Source: Aspidiotus rigidus (lineage: Eukaryota; Arthropoda; Insecta; Hemiptera; Diaspididae). Taken from it: DNA of 64,000 nt. The notes under the pieces are model-generated. The model saw only the letters and a program-made list of their open reading frames with translations, was not told the DNA's origin and did no database searches. Positions 37,731 to 49,935 of this stretch are shown here, one piece after another; the stretch's first letter is position 1; the number at the start of each line of letters is the position of its first letter. The translations under genes were made by a program, and so were the position numbers. The stretch is from assembly GCA_035079385.1 (NCBI GenBank), contig JAVHKY010000054.1, forward strand, positions 16,514,001 to 16,578,000, written 5' to 3'.

Positions 37731-40076
37731 AAAAAAAAATACTCACGCAGTCGCGTGAGTAGTACACGACTTTTCTTCCCACAATGCAAAAAACATTGAG
37801 AGAGTCACTCCCTCTCTTTAAATTAAATACCAATGACCTGTCAATCATGTCAAACATTTGTAGAATAAACAATAAAACGCAGTTTATAAATTCTATCACT
37901 ACGATGTCACATCAACAGATCACAGAGTAAAAATACCTATAATCCAATAAGGAAACCTGAATTTTGTTATAATTTAGGCTAAGAGTCATCTAAAACCTAC
38001 AAAACGTCTCCAGAAAAACCACTCCCCCTCCCCCTGTCCAAACTGCTACGAGGCTATAACAGTTGTTTCTAATAAAAAAGAGCTCTACAATCATTTTTTC
38101 CCATACCTTATTCTTAGCATATTATTAGTCTAGTATACTGTATATTAGGATGAGTGGTTCAATTCTTTATCACTTCCGATTTCTGACATCTCTTAAAGCT
38201 ATCTCGAGCTGCTATTCCTCTCGTGCAGTCATAAATTGCCTTCACGCTATTACATCACCATTTTCTATGCACACTCCACCCCAAAATTCTTCATCTGGGA
38301 ATCCAGTTACAACGAGATCCCGAAAAACTAAAAAAATCGATGTCGAAACGAAAGAAGCAACCAATCACCCAATAGTCAACCCCTCATTCCTTCCCTCACG
38401 CTTCAACCATTCCAAACGTATTAATCAAAATACCTCACTTTTCTAGCTAGAAAATTCGGTAAAAATATATAGCACCCAAGCCCGGTTTACTCGTTAGTCT
38501 AATCTCAAATCTCACTCAAAAAAGCCAGTCCAAATTGAAAATAATCTTTCCATCTCTTTTGACACCTCAAATCAACTATGAACCACTATTAATTATGTAC
38601 CCATACATGAAAAAATGACAAATAAATCAATTATTAATTAAGAGTGAAATCACCCAGGTAGTCTCGCATCAGCACACTTGATGAAGATTAAAAAATTGTA
38701 CTTAATCATTCAAACTCAAGGTTTTCACTAAAATCAGTCGAATAACAAATTAAGAAAAATAAAACGTGAACCCACATTTTGGTCCTCATCCCAACGAAAT
38801 TCAAGGCAAGAGGAGGTCATTTTAGCTCGGCTGCGAATAGGCCACACTCGTCTTACTCATACTTATCTTCTCACTAATCTCGCTCCTCCATCATGCCCTC
38901 ACTGTCTCCAAGAAAATTTATCAGTTGATCATTTTATTTTCTCATGCCCCGTCCTGCAACCCACTCGAACCTCCCTAAATATATCTTCCAATATCAATGC
39001 AGCACTAAACAACAACTCCGAAACCATCGACTCAACCCTAACTTATTTACGCACCACTCAATTCTACAACTTCATATAATTCACCAACAAATTCCGTTCG
39101 ATCGCCACTCAATTCCACCAATATGTACCTAATTTAACCTAATTCAAGTAATGTTCTAAAATAAGATTGTAACGCCGAGCAAATAACCCTCGTGCAGTTT
39201 ATAATGCTCGTAAAATAATAATAATAAAAAAAAAAAAAAAACTACCGAGTATAACTAATAATAATGAAAAATAGCTAGAAAAATGAACAACTCGCCATTG
39301 CCACTATCCGTTCAAAAATAAATTTAACAAAACAAATAAAATTTGACAAAACAAAATTCAACGCTCTAGGGGCTGTGGGAAGCGAGATACAAGTGTACTA
39401 AATTTGAACGAAAAGGTTTCATCGGAAATAAAATCCAATGAACCCTTGGTAAAGAATGAACAAAGAATGAACCTGTCGAATGATGAAAGGTTCTTCACAA
39501 CACACGTACTGATAACGAAAGTGGTAAACGTATAGGAAAATCCGCTTCTCCTAACGTAAGCAGCTACTCGCAGCTATTCGTAAGAAGCTACTCGTAATAT
39601 TGAAAAATTTTCAACAAAAGTAAAAATTTCTCGAGAACTACTCATCCGATCCTCAAAAAAAATGCAGGTGCACATCTTCAAATATAATACTACAATATGG
39701 CCGAGTTACAAAAAAATCCATCGGGTAGTTTCGGAGGAGTTCCGCGGACAAAAAGGTACTCGAAATACTGCAAAATTTCTCAACAAATTGAAAATTTCTC
39801 GAGAACTACTCATCCGATTTTCAAAAAAATTGCAGGTGCACATCTTCAGATATACTACTACAATATGGCCGAGTTACAAAAAAATCCATCGGGTAGTTTC
39901 GGAGGAGTTCCGCCGACAAAAAAATCTTATATATATATAAGAAAACCTGAAATTTTTTTTTATGCTAGTTGTGATCTAGGACCCCTAAAACGTCGAGAAA
40001 GTTCATTACCCACTCCCCCTGTTGACCTTGCTACGGGTGTAATACCTCACTTTTCTAGTTAGAAAAGTCGGTAAAA
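37731..40076 (-). mobile_element. 2.33-kb mobile element, right copy (inverted)
   Basis: Reverse-complement counterpart of 6037-8367, with only scattered differences (for example Ala/Thr and Leu/Val changes in the shared 98-codon frame). Its ends are the same two hairpins, and the insertion site is again a homopolymer: A run before 37740 and AAAA at 40073-40076. Because the flanks are unrelated to those of the left copy, this is an independent insertion or transposition rather than a plain segmental duplication. Confidence 0.87.
38735..39242 (+). pseudogene. LINE ORF2 C-terminal fragment (in right element copy)
   Basis: NNKLRKIKREPTFW, EEVILARLRIGHTRLTHTYL, zinc knuckle CPHCLQENLSVDHFIFSC, then RTTQFYNFI and stop. 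An AATAATAAT plus A15 tail at 39217-39242 marks the LINE 3' end. Upstream stops show that RT is not preserved. It was carried along inside the larger element. Confidence 0.82.
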
Positions 40077-43000
40077 GAGGCGCGAATAGTAGATTTTGTT
40101 GAAAAATATCAGACTAGACGTTGAAAACGATGTAAAAGCTGTACTAACTTGTTTTTTGTGCCACAATGTAGACTCCCAATTGATCGATTTTTTTAGAAGA
40201 GTTTTTGAAAAGTTGAAGTCCTAGAAATAATAAGTTTAATCTGTTCATTCAGGTTAATAATTCGGGAATAACAAAATTGAAAGAGATAATCTTTACTTCA
40301 ACTTATATTCATATAAAGTGAGATAAAGATTATCCTTTCCCTAGAAAGAAATTTTTGCAATAAAAAATTTCTCTCGTAAAATTTCCTTCAAAATAATGTA
40401 CCTACCGTATGTTAAGTGAGTTGTGAAATTTCCAATATTTAAAAAACAAACAAACGCAGGGACATTTTTGGTCCCGAACATTTTTTTCTAGGACTTCAAC
40501 TTTCCAAAATATTGACCTCAGCTTGGTTTTAGGGGCTGAAAAATGTCGTCTAAACGTTAGCACGACGAGGCAAGAATTTCAATAATAAGTTGTTTCTAAC
40601 AGCTAGCTTGAGATTTTTTAATTAAATCCACTTTTCGTGCGGATACGTGCCTCGAATCCACTTTTGGCTCCCAATATTTTCTACTTATGATTAAACATCT
40701 GAACTATGGCCTGGTAATGGAGAAGAGAGGAGAGGGGCTTAGAAAAATTTTCTCGATGTAGAAATCGTCTCAACAATAAGACAAGATGATGTTCCGCAAA
40801 AGACTACAAAAATGAAGTTTCAAGAAAGAGAATCGAAAGTTTTCATATTTATCGGACCTAGAAGAAGAGAATATTTTTTTCGTAGGTTGAGGATAATTCT
40901 TTGAGCACGAACAAATTGGGGGGTAGAGAAAGATAGAGAGGGAATGCCTAGAGGCTTGGAGGATCATGAGTATACACTGTCACAAATTCCTGGAGAGACC
41001 GAATAACGATATGCTGACTTCAGCAAAGTAACCAGGAGACGATATTTATATGAGAAGATCGGGGGGGGGGGGAGGATGGAGAAAATATACTGGAAATGGA
41101 CCATTAAGATAAGAATTTCAGAATTACTAAGATTTCTTTACCAGGGGACTTATTATTGCTTTACCTGAGAGAACTCGGAATAATCTGGACTCTCTATCTT
41201 TGTAAGGTCTCATCATTGTAAGGATTCAAGAGAACTTACAATACTCTGGATTCTCTCCTTTGCCTAGGAGAACTCGTCAGGTTCTGGATTCTGTCATCTT
41301 TGTCAGAGAACCCAAGATATCCTGGATTCTCGATCGAGTCAAACTTGGTATGAAAGAAGTGAAGTCACGAGAAAAATACAACTCTTGTAAAAAGAGATGA
41401 CTATTACGCCGAACGAAGAAAGAAAAACGACGGCTTTCTGAACGAACTGCCCTATAAGTCGAATTCGTTTCCATATTGAGAATTGACTTCAAAAATAGAG
41501 TCCCGAAGAGACTAATTTTTCTGATTTCTCATCTATGGATGAAGTAAAATGAAGTTACCACTTTTCCACTAGCTCTTATGAAATAGTGGTAACACCATTC
41601 GGCTTCACACGCGGTATATTTCGACAGTCGACATTTTTCCAAGTCTTTCTCGTCGAAAGTACAATTTTCGGGTCATTTCGAGAAAAATATCTAATGTCCG
41701 CCGTCCACCCAACGGCAAACTAACCTGGGCTTAGAAAATTTCGACCTCCAAGCCACATGATAGGAGAAAGATATGGAAAAATTCCGACTCTCGCTACATG
41801 TGACGAAAGGAGGACTTCAAAAAATCTCATTTTTTAAGCTATTTTTCCAGGTTTTCTTCCCATCATATATAAGCAGTGAGTGGAAAGCCGAAGCCAATGA
41901 ACGGCTTAGTAGCAGCAGCAGCAGCAGCAGCAGCAGCCGGTTTTGAACGACTTTTAAACCAGTCGTAAGCCAGTGCTTCAAAATGCAGGAAGCCAATGAA
42001 AAATCAATGAAAATGATGGAAGCAGCCAAAGCCATTCGAATGCATCTAACATGGTTAACCTCAAAAAACAGCTGAAAGCTTATCAAAATATGAAAAATTT
42101 CCTTCATGCCAATGGAATGGGAAAAAAGCCGTTGGCGAGCCGATCGAAAATTGGTGAACGGCTATTAGCTGAAGCCGCGATGACGAGCGGCTTTCCACCA
42201 CTGTATATAAGGCTCGAGAGTCGAAATTCTTTCAAGTTCCCTCAAAACTAAAATTTTTCTCTCAAGTCCAAATTTTCGCAATCCTCCCCCCCTCCCCCCG
42301 CTCCATCATATACAGTTCCAAAATCGAAATTCTTTCAAGTCCAACTTCTTTACTAGGGTAAGTCAGTTTTTTCCACCCGGCCGCCAAAATTTTCGAAAAG
42401 ACCTCCTTCCCCATAGAATACGTTTCCTGTTCGAAGAAGGTATGGAAAATTCGGCCTGCCAAACTTTCATGGAGCCTCCATTACAAATTGACTGTGATGG
42501 CTACTGGTCTGTCTCAGTGACACTATCAAATCTTATCGTAAAAGTTTAAATTTCTCTCGAGCTCGAAAATTTTCGTAGCCTTACTTTCACTCATTGAGAG
42601 CTCGAATTGTCAGAAAACTGTGTCAAAGAAAACGAATATTGATGACTAACGCCGTGAAATAGTGTACTTTATGAAAGAAGTTTACTGCGAGCCGACGAAA
42701 ATTATTTTTTCTACATTCACGACATTCAGGTTGCCTATCTTCAAGTGCAACGATAGCGCGTATAAAATCAAGATTTAATACATCTCACAAGTAAAACTTT
42801 CGACCATTTCAAAATTCGTCTGACTCCCAAAACTAGGACACAAGGTCAGAGTCCTTGCCCAATTTGAGACGAACAGAATTTCCTTTCCTTGGAATAATTA
42901 TTTTCACCTCTAAAAAGTTTCCCAACTCTCCTAACTATACCGAAGCCTCCTTTTTCAAACTTGGATAGATTTTTTCAGAGTCCCAAAACCAGGTCTTGAT

Positions 43001-45087
43001 CCCCAACTCTATCGCAGCCGCGACATTTTTTGCCGATATTAACTCTCATAAAATGGGTTTCCTGGTAAAATTGATTCAATATTCATTTTGTCTGCATTTT
43101 TTTACTCACAATTTTCCTTGCTTTAATCTTAATTCATTTATTCATCTCTTGTTTATTTGAGAGTGGAAAAATTGCTCGTGTCTGTCGGAAAACTTTTCGC
43201 TCTCACCTCTCCCCTCCCCTTTTTCAAGTCTCGGTATGCCACTTTTGCCCGAAGAATAAAGGGTATTGAAGTACAGAATTCCTTGTCCTCACTCGAACAA
43301 GGGTAATTTAGTAACTTTGTGAGGCTCGCAAGGCCTATCAGGAAAAACAAGGAAGTTTAATCTCGAGTGAAAGAGCGGAAAGTTTTGGTGGTCCGCAGTT
43401 GCATTTCTCCCGGGCCCGGAAATCCTCTCGACGGCCCTGACTCCAACATCCCTTCATTATTTTCCTCACGTAAGGGCCCGGGGAACATTTTGACTTTGGC
43501 ACTTGATCAATAATTATTGGGGGATTTGATCATCACCGGGAGGAATGAGAAGAGGATTGAAACGTGGTATTAATCTTCAAACCACTTTCTCAAAAGATTT
43601 TTTTTTTTTTCATTTAACGAGCTTTTAGCTGCTCAAAGGGTTACTAGCTCGAATTTTACAAGATTGTTGATAATCTCATAGACTTCAATTATGCTTGGCA
43701 GAAAATCATTTCAAATTTAGAATTTGAAACAGTGGATGTGAGAGTATTTTTCATCTCGAAGTCACGATTACCCTAAATCATGTATTTGTTTATCTTACGT
43801 TTTACTGTATTAATGTGATATAATCTCGCCTCCTGAAAGAAGAAGGCGCCCTATGTGATCTCTGACACAAACGAGAAGCAACATGAAAAAGAATTTATTC
43901 CCATTAAAGAAATTCTCGTTAATCGAACTTAAAAAATAGTGAGCTACATATTTCTTCATTAATTTATTCATTGGAATTTTCGTGGGTGCTTTCTCATTAT
44001 TGATATAAGACACACTCAACCATCAACACTCCAAATAAGATAATGCTATTTTCGACTAGTAAAAAATTATCTGTGCAGCACTTCTTTGGAGTACCGTTGT
44101 TTATTTAAAAGATATTCCACGGCCTACGTCGAGATAGAGTGTAACGAAGTCGAGAGATAATGATCTTGTCGAGTTATAAAATTAACACTGCAGTGCAAAT
44201 TTGTAGATGGTACAATAAAGCAACTTACTTTTCGATCAGCCGCATCGTATAATAAGTAAGAAGATATCCTTCAAATCACGATTTCCTGCAAATAATACCC
44301 CAGAGAAAACGGCCGAAATTTGTTTATCTATAATCGAGTAATTTAAACTTATTCTTATCGACGAAGGCTAAGAACACACGACTGGCGATAATTTCTATAG
44401 TGAAGACGGTGAACCTAACGAAGATTAGTGAGCTTAATGAACAAAGATAGACATGAATCTGCGTCATTCGTAGAATATTACTCATCAAGCATCTCTACTG
44501 CTTCAAATTTTTCACCTTCGGTACTCGTTCTGGAACGAAAAATCTGCTAAAATTTAAAACACCTCATTATCCTCACTGCTTGTCAATATTTAGGAACAGT
44601 CTGTCCTCATCAACACGTGGTATAATGACGACTATTTCGGTAATTTACAAACAATAGAATAAAATTTTTAAAATATTATTTATTGTAAAACATTTTCAAC
44701 AAACACGATTCTATGAAATTTTGCACGTGCATCTACAAGTATAAGAGAGACGCTTATAAATACGCATTATCATTGCTTGGTAGGTACAAAAACAGACTGA
44801 ACTTAATACCTAGAATGAACAAAAATCGTACTCATCATCATAAAGAGCTAAGAAAAATAAGGAAAACAAAAAAAAAAAAAAAGAAAGAGATCAACATATG
44901 AAATTATTTTAAATAGGTTACTAGACGTACAGGTACCTACATACAATATTGTTGTATGTCTGGTACTCGTATACAAAACAAATTAAAAATTCTTGCGTGT
45001 TTTAAATCGCGATAAATTAATAATTTATGAAGCAAGTTAGGTACGTCTGCATTTCTATTTCGAAAAAGAAAAATATATCACAGCTTT
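40077..45087. other. Intergenic stretch with scattered repeat fragments
   Basis: Degenerate 45-bp-like units occur at 40690-40760, 41700-41860 and 42215-42440, the last in reverse orientation. A TIR-flanked insert lies at 41865-42212. The rest is AT-rich without supported genes. The 3' end of the minus-strand gene lies at the right edge, with a possible AATAAA on the minus strand near 44680. Confidence 0.5.
41865..42212. mobile_element. ~348-bp inverted-repeat element inside a 45-bp-unit tract
   Basis: Left end ATATATAAGCAGTGAGTGG and right end CCACCACTGTATATAA are imperfect ~24-bp inverted repeats, both running into GGAAAGCCG. The flanks are fragments of the dispersed 45-bp repeat. It holds a (GCA)9 tract at 41911-41937. 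No coding capacity. Confidence 0.6.
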
Positions 45088-45854
45088 CTACAGTCTAGTT
45101 ATTTCGGGCTTCTGCAACACATTGACAATTCGCTTATTGTTATCGGTCTGACTACCTTTATCTCTATGAGTACCTGCTGCACCGCCTAGATCGTTAATTA
45201 AAACGAATCGGCCTTCCTCGTTGCTCACAAACGTTGGATTATTCTCATCTAGTAGGTACTCGCAACTCGAACTAGGATTTGATATATTTTGGGAATAAAA
45301 TAATGATTTGGAAGAGGAAGCGCTTCCGCTCAGATATTGATCGTAGAAATGCAATTGCGATACGTTTTTCGTCGAGTAACTTTTACCGTCGTTATCCAAG
45401 TAATGGCAATTACATTTATTACGAAGTTTGTTACCGGCCTCTTCGGTATGAGTGGCCAAATTATCCCACGACTTGACTAGTTTAACATGATGCTTATTAT
45501 GTTGATGACGTTGATGATGATCGCACACCCTAACGATGTATCTGCACTTGACACGTGACGACGCCTGCGATGAATCTTGCAATTGATCCCAGTGTAACGT
45601 GTCCGAACTGGCAGTTATATAAGAAGTTGTCGTACGGTCGGTTTGATCGTCGAGAGTTTGACTGGCCGCGAGATCGCTAGACACACACGAACGAAGGCTT
45701 TGTTGACTGAGTAAATTTTGGTACATCGGATTTACACCGTGCGCACCGTCAAACAGCGTATGTTTACGAACGAAGTAACCGTTTTTATGGATGGGAGCCG
45801 AAGATAGGATATTTGCTTGCGTAGATCGGCTATTGCTCTTGGCTTTTGAATAAT
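45088..45854 (-). CDS. Unidentified gene, last coding exon (254 codons)
   Basis: Acceptor TTTTTTAG at 45855, then an open frame to the stop at 45088. Ser-, Asn- and His-rich with little predicted order: includes NGYFVRKHTLFDGAHGVNPM, an HHQRHQHNKHH cluster, and a C-terminus with KGSQTDNNKRIVNVLQKPE. The first two bases complete the codon left open by the exon ending at 58468 (G+AT=Asp), and the frame continues without a stop. No membrane segment or catalytic motif is seen; it could be a receptor's cytoplasmic tail or a scaffold protein, but neither is shown. Confidence 0.75.
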
Positions 45855-46721
45855 CTAAAAAAAAAAAACAAAAATTTCTCTTTAATATAATACTTCGTAC
45901 CTATACAATGATCAAAGAAACACGAAATTCTATTGACGAAATTGATAGAGTTCTTCAGAGTGGCCGTGGCGTAGCGGGGGGGGGGGGTAAATACCATATT
46001 TTCTTAGTATTTTATATTAGGTACCAAATTGTTCTGATAGAAAGAGGAGTCAAGAGGAGGGATTCTTCCTTATCTTCACCGGACAATGCCACTGATGACT
46101 GGATGCGGAAGTAGAACTGTCGAATGATTTGTTCAATAATCGGCAACTGTACTTCAAGTCCGAGCAGAAGCATTTGTTCACCAAGGACATGTACTGTACC
46201 AGCATTGTATACGCTCCCTCCATCTCAGAGGTCAATGAACTCATGGTTTATATCGACCTGTCAATTCTACGGATCATTATCGACTTTTGACGTCTCGAAC
46301 TCGGTCATGATGACGCTAACTTACACATAATATCCTTCATAAGTATTTTTAGCTTAGTAAAAGCCTAGTATTCTATATGTTAGGCTCACTCAAGATCGCT
46401 CCGCGCTCGTTCGCCTTCTCCTCTCTACCCACTGCACTGTTTCTTAGCCTAGTATAAAGCCTAATATACTCTACTGTATGTCAGGCTATTCTGACTGGGC
46501 TTATTGTAGGTGTACTGGCATCGACAATTTTTTCAATACAAGTTTGAAAACTTGCTCCGATTTAATTGAATATATCGGATCACCTTATGGGAAATTTTAC
46601 GCTCTTTCAATTTGATCCTTCGTGGTTTTTTAGCGGGGAACCCGCTATCCAGTTTGTTAGGAGATTACATCCTCAGAAAACGTCCGCATCCGCGTTCGCA
46701 GGTTAGGTTAGGTTACGGGAC

Positions 46722-47921
46722 TTGGAAGAATTTCGAGTCTCGAGCTATATATGATAGGAGGGGGACTTTTGACTTTCGAGCTACCGTCCGCCGTCCGCCG
46801 TCCAACCAAAAACTTAGAAAAATTTTGAGACTCGAGCTATATATGATAGGAGGGGGACTTAGAAGAATTTCGAGTCTTGAGCTATATATGATAGAAGGGG
46901 GACTTAGAAGAATTTCAAGTCTTGAGATATGTATGATAGGAGGGGGACTTGGAAGACTTAGAAGAATTTCGAGTCTCGAGCTATATATGAAAGGAGGGGG
47001 ACTTGGAAGAATTTCGAGTCTCGAGCTATATATGATAGGAGGGGGACTTGGAAGAATTTCGAGTCTCGAGCTATACATGAAAGGAGGGGGACTTAGAAGA
47101 ATTTCGAGTCTCGAGCTATATATGAAAGGAGGGGGACTTGAAAAAATTTCGAGCCTCGAACTATATATGATAGGAGGGGGACTTGGAAGAATTTCGAGTC
47201 TCGAGCTATACATGAAAGGAGGGGGACTTGGAAGAATTTCGAGTCTCGAGCTATACATGAAAGGAGGGGGACTTGGAAAAATTTCGAGCCTCGAACTATA
47301 TAATGATAGGAGGGACACTTGGAAGAATTTCGAGTCTCGAACTATATATGATAGGAGGGGCACTTGGAAGAATTTCGAGTCTCGAGCTATATATGAAAGG
47401 AGGGGGACTTAGAAGAATTTCGAGTCTCGAGCTATATATGATAGGAGGGGGACTTAGAAAAATTTTGAGTCTCGAGCTATATATGAAAGGAGGGGGACTT
47501 AGAAGAATTTCGAGTCTCGAGCTATATATGATAGGAGGGGGACTTGGAAAAATTTCAAGTCTCGAGCTATATATGATAGGAGGGGGACTTGGAAGAATTT
47601 CAAGTCTCGAGCTATATATAATAGGGGGGGGGGGGAAGAATTTTGACTTTCGAGCTACCGTCCGCCGTCCGCCGTCCAACCAAAAACTTAGAAAAATTTT
47701 GAGACTCGAGCTATATATGATAGGAGGGGGACTTAGAAGAATTTCAAGTCTTGAGATATGTATGATAGGAGGGGGACTTGGAAGATTTTGAAGAATTTCG
47801 AGTCTCGAGCTATACATGAAAGGAGGGGGACTTGGAAATATTTCGAGCCTCGAACTATATATGATAGGAGGGGGACTTAGAAGAATTTCGACTCTCGAGC
47901 TATATATGATAAAAGGGAATG
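46722..47921 (+). repeat. 45-bp tandem array, first block (~25 copies)
   Basis: Unit: GGAAGAATTTCGAGTCTCG, then AGCTATATATGATAGGAGGG, then GGACTT. About 25 copies, many nearly identical. A GC-rich leader (CCGTCCGCCGTCCGCCGTCC) precedes the array at 46783 and recurs at 47655, so a ~870-bp higher-order block was duplicated. Because 45 is divisible by three, long frames are open on both strands and repeat every 15 codons. Confidence 0.95.
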
Positions 47922-48227
47922 TAGAATGATAATTTCGATTTGAATTATATGACAAGATTATCAATTCAGTTCCACACCACCTGAGAGGTCGAGTTAAGGA
48001 ATTGCGGGTTCCCCGCTACCATTGCAACGTCTGCAATGACTTCTAATTTTTTTTTCAAAATCGCTTTGTTTTGAGTTATTTGAAGATTACCCCCACACGT
48101 GAGTGTTCTGTCTTTTGTTGAGTAACGTTGCGTTATCGCTATTTAGATGACGAATTATTAACAGGGAACCTGTTTTATGAGGGGCTATTTGAGAAATCTG
48201 CCGTCCGCCGTCCAGCGAAAAACTTAG

Positions 48228-48799
48228 AAAAATTTCGACCCTCGAGCCATATATGATAGGAGAGGGACTTAGAAAAATTTCGACTCTCGAGCTATATATG
48301 ATAGGAGGGGGATTTAGAAAAATTTCGACTCTCGAGCCATATATGATAGGAGAGGGACTTAGAAAAATTTCGACTCTCGAGCTATATATGATAGAAGGGG
48401 GACTTGGAAAAATTTCGACTCTCGAGCCATATATGATAGGAGAGGGACTTAGAAAAATTTCGACTCTCGAGCTATATATGATAGAAGGGGGACTTAGAAA
48501 AAATTTCGAATCTCGAGCCATATATGATAGGAGGGGGACTTAGAAAAATTTCGACTCTCGAGCTATAGATGATAGGAGGGGAACTTAGAAAAATTTCGAC
48601 TCTCGAGCTATATATGATAGAAGGGGGACTTAGAAAAATTTCGACTCTCGAGCCATATATGATAGGAGAGGGACTTAGAAAAATTTCGACTCTCGAGCTA
48701 TATATGATAGAAGGGGGACTTGGAAAAATTTCAACTCTCGAGCCATATATGATAGGAGAGGGACTTAGAAAAATTTCGACTGTCGAGCTATATATGATC
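48228..48799 (+). repeat. 45-bp tandem array, second block (13 copies, 90-bp higher order)
   Basis: Same unit as the first block but with two alternating variants: GAGCCATATATGATAGGAGA and GAGCTATATATGATAGAAGG. They alternate through much of the array, giving a 90-bp higher-order repeat. It is preceded by AACAGGGAACCTGTTTTATG and CTGCCGTCCGCCGTCC, the family's head and leader. Confidence 0.93.
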
Positions 48800-48889
48800 T
48801 AGGCTTCCTTGAATTTTCAATACCAAATCTCATTCGAATCATAAAACAGGTTCCCTGCGTTCCTCGTTTAACTTCGTTAAGGAAGCCGT

Positions 48890-49317
48890 CATTTTTTTGA
48901 TATGCTCTACAGCAATATGCTTGGAGTACGATCTCTCGCTGTGGAGGAGGGTCTCAGACTCCTATCTAAAATTGTGACCGCTTTTGAGTAGGTGGGGCCG
49001 AACCACCCAAATTTTTCCCAGGACTTCCTATGTTCAGCCACTCTGATATTGAGCTAGCGTCCGGTCTCACCTACATAAATACTATTACAATCACTGCAAG
49101 CCATGTTGTAAACCACATTCTTCTCCATAGGCGGGACTGGGTCTTTCAACCCGACAAAAAACCCTTTCACTCTCGTACGGTTGTAGAGTCGAAGGGGGGG
49201 GGGGAGAGCACGGCCCAACTCTGAAGAAAACTTCCCCAGAAAATTAGACCTGCAATGGCAGCTCGAGTCTCCTAGAGCCTGAAGTTTTTCCAAGTCCTGA
49301 AAATCATGACGTGACAA
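48890..49317 (-). pseudogene. Penelope-like element tail: GIY-YIG endonuclease fragment
   Basis: Minus strand: FLGKFSSELGRALPPPLRLY, LKDPVPPMEKNVVYNMACSD, then CNSIYVGETGR, the start of the PLE GIY-YIG domain with its paired cysteines. After a frameshift and stops, HLLKSGHNF and SETLLHSERSYSKHIAVE continue the domain, ending near 48890. It closely resembles the PLE at 62.2 kb. RT is missing, so it is a 5'-truncated copy. Confidence 0.85.
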
Positions 49318-49354
49318 CTTGAACGCGCTGCAATTTCAAGGAAGCCGTCGTCTT

Positions 49355-49465
49355 CCAATTCCCCCTCCTATCATATATAGCTCGGATGGAGGAATTTTTC
49401 CAAGTCCCCTTCCTATCATATATGGCTAGAGGGTCGAAATTTTCCCAAGTCCCCCTCCCCTCTCC
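49355..49465 (-). repeat. 45-bp units in reverse orientation
   Basis: Two to three copies reading CCTCCTATCATATATAGCTC and AATTTTTCCAAGTCCCC, the reverse complement of the array unit, ending at a TGACGTCA. Confidence 0.85.
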
Positions 49466-49699
49466 GTGACGTCATCAAACTCGCTCGCGCTCGCGGACGA
49501 AAATTTCCTGGAAGTGCCCCCAACAAAAGGGATAGCGGGTTCCCCGTTAAACGGGAGTCTGATCCAACGCTTCCTACTGTCATTATCTAGCCGTAATTTG
49601 GTGGACCAAAACGATTCGCTCTATCAGTATTTAAAAAAGAAATTTCAAGTCTCCTATTCAATAACTTGGAGGGTTTCTTCGAAACTACGAGACATAATA

Positions 49700-49733
49700 A
49701 TAATGTAGAAATAAATTACGATCACGTAACGAG
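49700..49733 (+). repeat. 34-bp inverted repeat, left arm, bracketing the PLE
   Basis: Starts ATAATGTAGAAATAAATTAC and is a perfect reverse complement of 51696-51729. Confidence 0.95.
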
Positions 49734-49756
49734 TGCAAAATTTTTAATGGAAAAAT

Positions 49757-49820
49757 TAATCATAAAATGCACAACACGTGTTTCGTACCGACTGTGCGGC
49801 ACATCATCAGGTGAATGACG
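49757..49820 (-). ncRNA. Candidate type I hammerhead ribozyme of the PLE
   Basis: Minus strand: CTGATGA (the conserved core); stem II GTGCCG/CGGTAC (six pairs, one G-U) with loop CACAGT; then GAAA. Next comes the palindrome ACACGTGT followed by T, i.e. a self-complementary stem III that would be completed by a dimer, with the cleavage site after the T. Stem I can form as CAC/GTG plus TCAT/ATGA across an internal loop. Hammerheads with very short or dimeric stem III are known in PLE terminal repeats. It is antisense to the adjacent PLE ORF and belongs to the inverted terminal segment (34-bp repeat). Confidence 0.65.
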
Positions 49821-49935
49821 AAAAAATGTTGCCGCTGACTCACGGTTGAATTCTGGGTCCAAAAAAGATATAATTTTTTAAAATCTGTAAGTGCAATTTC
49901 CACCATCCAATCTCCTTATCTAATACTATTCCGAT

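Noticed and set aside
39662..40062. 92- and 121-codon frames repeating AELQKNPSGSFGGV
   Set aside because: Produced by the two ~175-bp tandem repeats inside the mobile element; the mirrored frames occur in the left copy.
46050..46330. Open frames on both strands (for example ELSNDLFNNRQLYFKSEQKH on plus)
   Set aside because: Three frames are open at once, none matches a known family, and no splice pair fits the surrounding gene.
46694..46711. GGTTAGGTTAGGTTA, the arthropod telomere repeat
   Set aside because: Only three imperfect units at the start of a repeat-family leader; not a telomere tract.
46612..47964. Long ORFs of 266, 216, 172 and 222 codons as protein genes
   Set aside because: They are the 45-bp satellite read in its stop-free frames on both strands; no unique sequence, start context or splice structure.
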